Positions 6,425 through 9,300 of a stretch of 9,300 bases of DNA are shown here, one piece after another. The notes beneath the pieces were generated by a model, which searched no databases, was not told the origin of the DNA, and saw nothing but the letters and a program-made list of their open reading frames with translations. Source of the stretch: Eubacteriales bacterium. Its GTDB lineage: Bacteria; Bacillota; Clostridia; Christensenellales; CAG-138. A program made the position numbers and the translations under genes. The stretch covers positions 1 through 9,300 of the forward strand of contig JAQVML010000031.1 in NCBI GenBank assembly GCA_028703645.1, given 5' to 3'. Each line of letters begins with the position of its first letter. Position 1 is the stretch's first letter.

Positions 6425-7201
6425 TTACTCATCCGCCGCTTGGACGGTTGCGTCCGCTTTTTCACCTTCGGGTAGGATTACCTGTATCTTTCCCTTCTTG
6501 TAAAGGCTCTTTGTGATGAAGTACGTAATCGGGAGCATCATCAGAATCAATACGCCCTGCACCGAAGAGAGCATTCCCGTTTTGAGAATGTATTTATCCG
6601 CAATAGAAAGCGTCAGCACTATGATCGTGGGAACGATGGCACCCTTGAGTCGACCGGGCGCGCGGATCCCGCCACCGAGATTATCGTTAAAAATGCCGAG
6701 CGCCATGGATCCGAACAACGCGGGCAGAACATAAGCACTCGCCGTCTTGACAGCGGGCAGGTTGAACACCGGTTGAAGGGGAACCATCAGAAGCATACCC
6801 AGGGCAATAATAACTACCGTTAAAATCGATGACACGCTTACAGCAATGCTGCCGATTACATCAGCCTTCTCGCTTCCATATTGTACGTCCATCAAATGCA
6901 TGGCATTATTAGCAACAGGAAGTTTTAGGTTTAGCACATTGCCGGTCACCAGCGTCAGGTAGATCGAACTGCCAAGCACCGGCGTATACGATATAACTTC
7001 GGAAATGGCAATCGGCACAAATATTGCGAGTAGCCCTATGGATGCCTGAATGATCTGCCCAATCGAAGGTGTTGCATCAAAGTAAATCCCAGCAATGATA
7101 GGCATGGATATCATGACCACAATCATAATTGCGCCGCCGATTCTTCCAACGCGATGCACAGAGTTGATATATTGTTCCGTCGTTTGTTTTTCTTTACTCA
7201 T
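6425..7201 (-). CDS. Unrecognised polytopic membrane protein, third gene of the M20/DUF5058 operon
   Basis: This 258-residue protein has about six or seven hydrophobic spans (roughly residues 21-41, 50-70, 116-142, 151-172, 188-206 and 213-235), a charged 20-residue N-terminus and a short acidic tail. I do not recognise a named family. Two polar stretches inside or beside membrane segments look functional: SEVISYTPVLGSSIYLTLVT (67-86), leading into GNVLNLKLPVANNAMHL, and the late GIFNDNLGGGIRAPGRLKG. Buried Asn, Glu, Pro and Gly of this sort are common in secondary transporters and channels. ATG at 7201 is preceded by AGGGAGG, which overlaps the stop of the DUF5058 gene 15 nt upstream, so translation is probably coupled. 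Inference: it forms a complex with DUF5058 and moves the substrate or product of the M20 enzyme. Base composition is visibly richer in A/T than the liv genes. Confidence 0.85.
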   Translation of the reverse strand: MSKEKQTTEQYINSVHRVGRIGGAIMIVVMISMPIIAGIYFDATPSIGQIIQASIGLLAIFVPIAISEVISYTPVLGSSIYLTLVTGNVLNLKLPVANNAMHLMDVQYGSEKADVIGSIAVSVSSILTVVIIALGMLLMVPLQPVFNLPAVKTASAYVLPALFGSMALGIFNDNLGGGIRAPGRLKGAIVPTIIVLTLSIADKYILKTGMLSSVQGVLILMMLPITYFITKSLYKKGKIQVILPEGEKADATVQAADE

Positions 7202-7216
7202 AATCGTTTTCCCTCC

Positions 7217-7921
7217 CTATTTGATGAGAGCGCTCCAAAGAACGGAGCTGCCCATTGCCAGTAGCAAACTGATGGCGAGCACAAAGTTGTTGAGCCACTT
7301 AGCGCCGGTTTTTTTGATGATGAATACCAGAATTAGAGTGATTATTGCGCTGGTTATGAGCGTCATTAAATCGACCCCGAGATTGACGATCACGGGAACC
7401 AGAAAGACGACCATGATGGTCATCATAAACACACTGTTGCCAAGCGCACCCCAACGCGGATCTTTGACGGAACGCTTTAGCGTGCCCGTTTGAATTTTTT
7501 TGGCCACAAACAGAGATGTAACCAATCCACCAATAATACCAATCGTCATGACATACATAATCAATACAAAATCAGTACTCGTCGCGGTCGCAACTTGTAC
7601 GCTGGCGGATTTGAACACCATATCTGCCGCCATTAGTTCGTATGCGACCGAGCCGATGACCGACAAGCGCCACCACGGCCAAGGGATACCCAGCAAGGCC
7701 GCCAGACTGAATAGGCCAATCACAATTGCGATTGAAGGAACAATAGTGAAGTACAAGGACGATTTTGTCACATTCATCAGTTGTTGTTTCGTATATCCAA
7801 TCTCGAGCGCCCGCTTCCATGATTTACGCAAGGACAACACAGCAAACCCTAAAACAATTACGATACCGATTGTGACCATTACGTAGATTAGCCAATGGTT
7901 GGCAACATCATAAAACCCCAT
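7217..7921 (-). CDS. DUF5058 family membrane protein
   Basis: This 234-residue protein has about six or seven membrane spans (near 10-31, 56-78, 84-99, 117-139, 162-183, 184-202 and 211-231). It matches my recollection of the DUF5058 family: a basic loop after span 1 (LRKSWKRALEIGYTKQQL), then VPSIAIVIG, then the distinctive WRLSVIGSVAYELMAAD (84-100). No function has been established for the family to my knowledge. Glu95 and Asp100 in or near a membrane segment, and the PWPWW loop before it, are candidate working residues. The ATG lies 18 nt after the M20 stop with an AAAGGAAAGG ribosome site, so it is co-transcribed with the hydrolase. The pairing with an M20 hydrolase suggests transport of an amino-acid conjugate or its product, which is inference. 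Composition is A/T-richer than the left half of the window. Confidence 0.8.
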   Translation of the reverse strand: MGFYDVANHWLIYVMVTIGIVIVLGFAVLSLRKSWKRALEIGYTKQQLMNVTKSSLYFTIVPSIAIVIGLFSLAALLGIPWPWWRLSVIGSVAYELMAADMVFKSASVQVATATSTDFVLIMYVMTIGIIGGLVTSLFVAKKIQTGTLKRSVKDPRWGALGNSVFMMTIMVVFLVPVIVNLGVDLMTLITSAIITLILVFIIKKTGAKWLNNFVLAISLLLAMGSSVLWSALIK

Positions 7922-7939
7922 TGTATTACCTTTCCTTTT

Positions 7940-9139
7940 TTATTTGTTTTTACTCAGCCAGCCCAACGCAGCGACGGCATAGACCGCCGCTCCCCGAGAC
8001 AGCGCAGTTTCGTTGAACGTTGCTTTGGGGTGATGCATCGGATATTGGTACCCCTCTTCTACCGAGCCTGCGCTAACCATAACGAATACGGATGGGACCA
8101 GCTGTGTGACGAACGAAAAATCCTCGGACCCGTTCATCTTCATCATTCCAAGCATCGCCGGGTCGGGCACAGCGGGACCGAATACCTCGCGCAAGCTATT
8201 CCGAACGTCATCGCTGGCTTTCTGATCGCAAATGGCGGAAGGACAGCCAATGATGATGTCGGCTTTCGTTTCCGCGCGAAAAGCCTTAGCGGTACCTTCG
8301 CTGATTTCAACAACTCGCTTCAAAACGAATTGTCTGACCTTTTCGTCGAACGTCCGGATTGTTCCATTCAGCACCGCTGTATCGGGGATTACGTTGGACG
8401 TCGTACCACCAGACATCATGCCGACTGTAACCACAGCGCTGTCTGCTGCGGAAATTTCGCGGCTGTTGATCTCCTGAAGGGCGATATGCGTGTGCGCCGC
8501 AACATTCAGCGGATCAACGGTCATCTCAGGCATCGCGCCGTGACCGCCCTTGCCGTTAATATGGATTTCAAACCAGTCCGATGCCGCGGTGCACGTTCCG
8601 CTGTCCGGCACGATGATAAGACCGGTTGAGAGATTCGGGATGCCCGCACCAACGTGGATCATCATCGCGGCGTCAACACGCGGGTTTTCCAGAATGCCCG
8701 CGTCGATCATGGCTTTTGCACCTTTGAGCGTTTCCTCCGCGGGTTGGAACATCAGTTTTACTGTGCCTTCAATCTCATCTTCATGTTCTTTCAGCAGTTT
8801 TGCCGCACCGAGCAGCATCGTTGTGTGAAAATCATGTCCGCATGCGTGCATGCGACCGTTGACAGACTTGTATTCCAGATCCGTGTCTTCGAGTATGGGC
8901 AGCGCATCCATATCGGCGCGCAGCAGAAAGCACTTCCCGGGCTTCTTCCTTCCCGCGAGCGCAACCACACCAGTCCCTGCGACATATGCCGGCTCGTACC
9001 CCATCTCTTCCAAGCGTTCTTTGACGAACGCCGCCGTCTCCGGCAGTTCCATGCTGACCTCTGGATTTTGATGCAAATGTCTGCGCCATTCAACCAATTT
9101 CCCCTGCAGCGCATTTGCCTGTTCAACTAAGTTTGGCAT
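7940..9139 (-). CDS. M20 family metallo-amidohydrolase/peptidase
   Basis: This 399-residue cytoplasmic enzyme belongs to the M20D-type amidohydrolases (HipO / IAA-amino-acid hydrolase / N-acyl-amino-acid deacylase group). Motifs in order are WRRHLHQNPEVSMEL (18-32), LLRADMDALPI (72-82), metal-binding MHACGHDFHTT (97-107; Cys100, His102), FQPAEE (131-136; catalytic Glu135 and metal ligand Glu136), IHVG (His162), the dimerisation-domain GGHGAMP, GSEDFS, and HHPKATFNE (His369/370). All expected metal and catalytic residues are present. ATG at 9139 is chosen over 9154 because GGAGGAG lies about 6 nt upstream of it, while 9154 has no ribosome site. There is no signal peptide. It would release an amino acid from an N-acyl or peptide-like conjugate, but the substrate cannot be told from sequence. 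It is the first gene of a leftward operon with two membrane proteins. Confidence 0.93.
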   Translation of the reverse strand: MPNLVEQANALQGKLVEWRRHLHQNPEVSMELPETAAFVKERLEEMGYEPAYVAGTGVVALAGRKKPGKCFLLRADMDALPILEDTDLEYKSVNGRMHACGHDFHTTMLLGAAKLLKEHEDEIEGTVKLMFQPAEETLKGAKAMIDAGILENPRVDAAMMIHVGAGIPNLSTGLIIVPDSGTCTAASDWFEIHINGKGGHGAMPEMTVDPLNVAAHTHIALQEINSREISAADSAVVTVGMMSGGTTSNVIPDTAVLNGTIRTFDEKVRQFVLKRVVEISEGTAKAFRAETKADIIIGCPSAICDQKASDDVRNSLREVFGPAVPDPAMLGMMKMNGSEDFSFVTQLVPSVFVMVSAGSVEEGYQYPMHHPKATFNETALSRGAAVYAVAALGWLSKNK

Positions 9140-9190
9140 AGTTCTCCTCCTCATCGTTTTTTTAAAAAAGCGAAGGGCGATGTTCCCGAT

Positions 9191-9220
9191 ATTTTGGAAT
9201 ACAGGAAATATACTTGTGAA
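9191..9220 (-). promoter_or_regulatory. Possible promoter of the M20 operon
   Basis: On the - strand, TTCACA (9220-9215, 5/6 to the -35 consensus) and CAAAAT (9196-9191, 4/6 to the -10) are 18 nt apart, about 50 nt upstream of the M20 ATG. The -35 lies in the centre of the inverted repeat at 9196-9235. Consensus-only evidence. Confidence 0.3.
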
Positions 9221-9235
9221 GCGTTTCCTGTTTCC
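9196..9235. repeat. Interrupted inverted repeat upstream of the M20 operon, possible operator
   Basis: GGAA-ta-CAGGAAA (9196-9208) mirrors TTTCCTG-t-TTCC (9224-9235) around a 15-nt centre. The inner 7 bp and outer 4 bp are perfect. It overlaps the possible promoter and lies 57 nt upstream of the ATG, a reasonable place for a regulator dimer. It could also form a leader hairpin if transcription starts further upstream. Confidence 0.5.
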
Positions 9236-9300
9236 GCGATTTCGGCGTCATTGCCCTCGCTGCTTTGGATTTACCTATGGAGTCTTTATATTCGCCTATT

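Larger units (their letters stand above)
9140..9300 (-). other. Upstream region of the M20 operon, no gene seen
   Basis: 161 nt to the window edge with no credible coding frame. Reading leftward it holds the inverted repeat and possible promoter, then a T7A6 block (9157-9169) flanked by CG on one side and GCG on the other, then the GGAGGAG ribosome site. What lies beyond 9300 is unknown. Confidence 0.6.

Noticed and set aside
7895..8629. 244-codon open frame on the + strand
   Set aside because: It is antisense to the M20 gene and the start of the DUF5058 gene, both with clear family motifs, and its product has no recognisable pattern.
9140..9154. Earlier in-frame ATG for the M20 protein
   Set aside because: No ribosome site precedes it, while GGAGGAG sits correctly before the ATG at 9139. 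The added residues MRRRT are just the ribosome site translated.
9155..9172. T7A6 block as an intrinsic terminator
   Set aside because: There is no GC stem. The block pairs only with itself and lies in the leader of the M20 gene, so at most it bends DNA.

Overview
The window reads as a chromosomal segment of a fairly GC-rich Gram-positive bacterium, most likely a Clostridia-class Bacillota. This is inferred from strong AGGAGG-type ribosome sites, tightly packed ATGA or short-overlap operons, hairpin-plus-T terminators, and the families present (cytidylate kinase-like protein, CASTOR-type ACT protein, DUF5058). The species cannot be named from the sequence. A Synergistota-like anaerobe rich in Liv transporters cannot be excluded.

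Left part (1-5103, + strand): a complete branched-chain/hydrophobic amino-acid ABC transporter operon, except that the binding protein is cut by the window edge. The order is livJ (partial), livH, livM, livG, livF, then a cytidylate kinase-like gene, closed by a strong intrinsic terminator at 5072-5103. A stable hairpin lies between livJ and livH and may make the binding protein more abundant than the membrane complex. livH/livM overlap by 4 nt, livM/livG by 8 nt, and livF and the kinase follow at 10 and 26 nt.

Middle part (5104-6137, + strand): two small single genes, an ACT-domain protein (5133-5501) and a zinc-dependent nucleoside/guanine-type deaminase (5622-6089) with its own possible promoter. 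A weak terminator follows.

6090-6424 holds no credible gene. It carries several inverted repeats, among them a 14-bp perfect palindrome and a 20-pair hairpin, plus a run of evenly spaced CTGA motifs.

Right part (6425-9300, - strand): a three-gene operon converging on the left part. It reads M20 amidohydrolase/peptidase, then a DUF5058 membrane protein, then a second multi-span membrane protein I do not recognise. The three genes are separated by only 18 and 15 nt. An M20 hydrolase with two small polytopic proteins suggests an uptake-and-hydrolysis module for an N-acyl or peptide-linked amino acid, similar in logic to abgABT but with different membrane proteins. This is the best candidate for an undescribed system here. 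A possible promoter with an overlapping inverted repeat lies upstream of the M20 gene (9191-9235).
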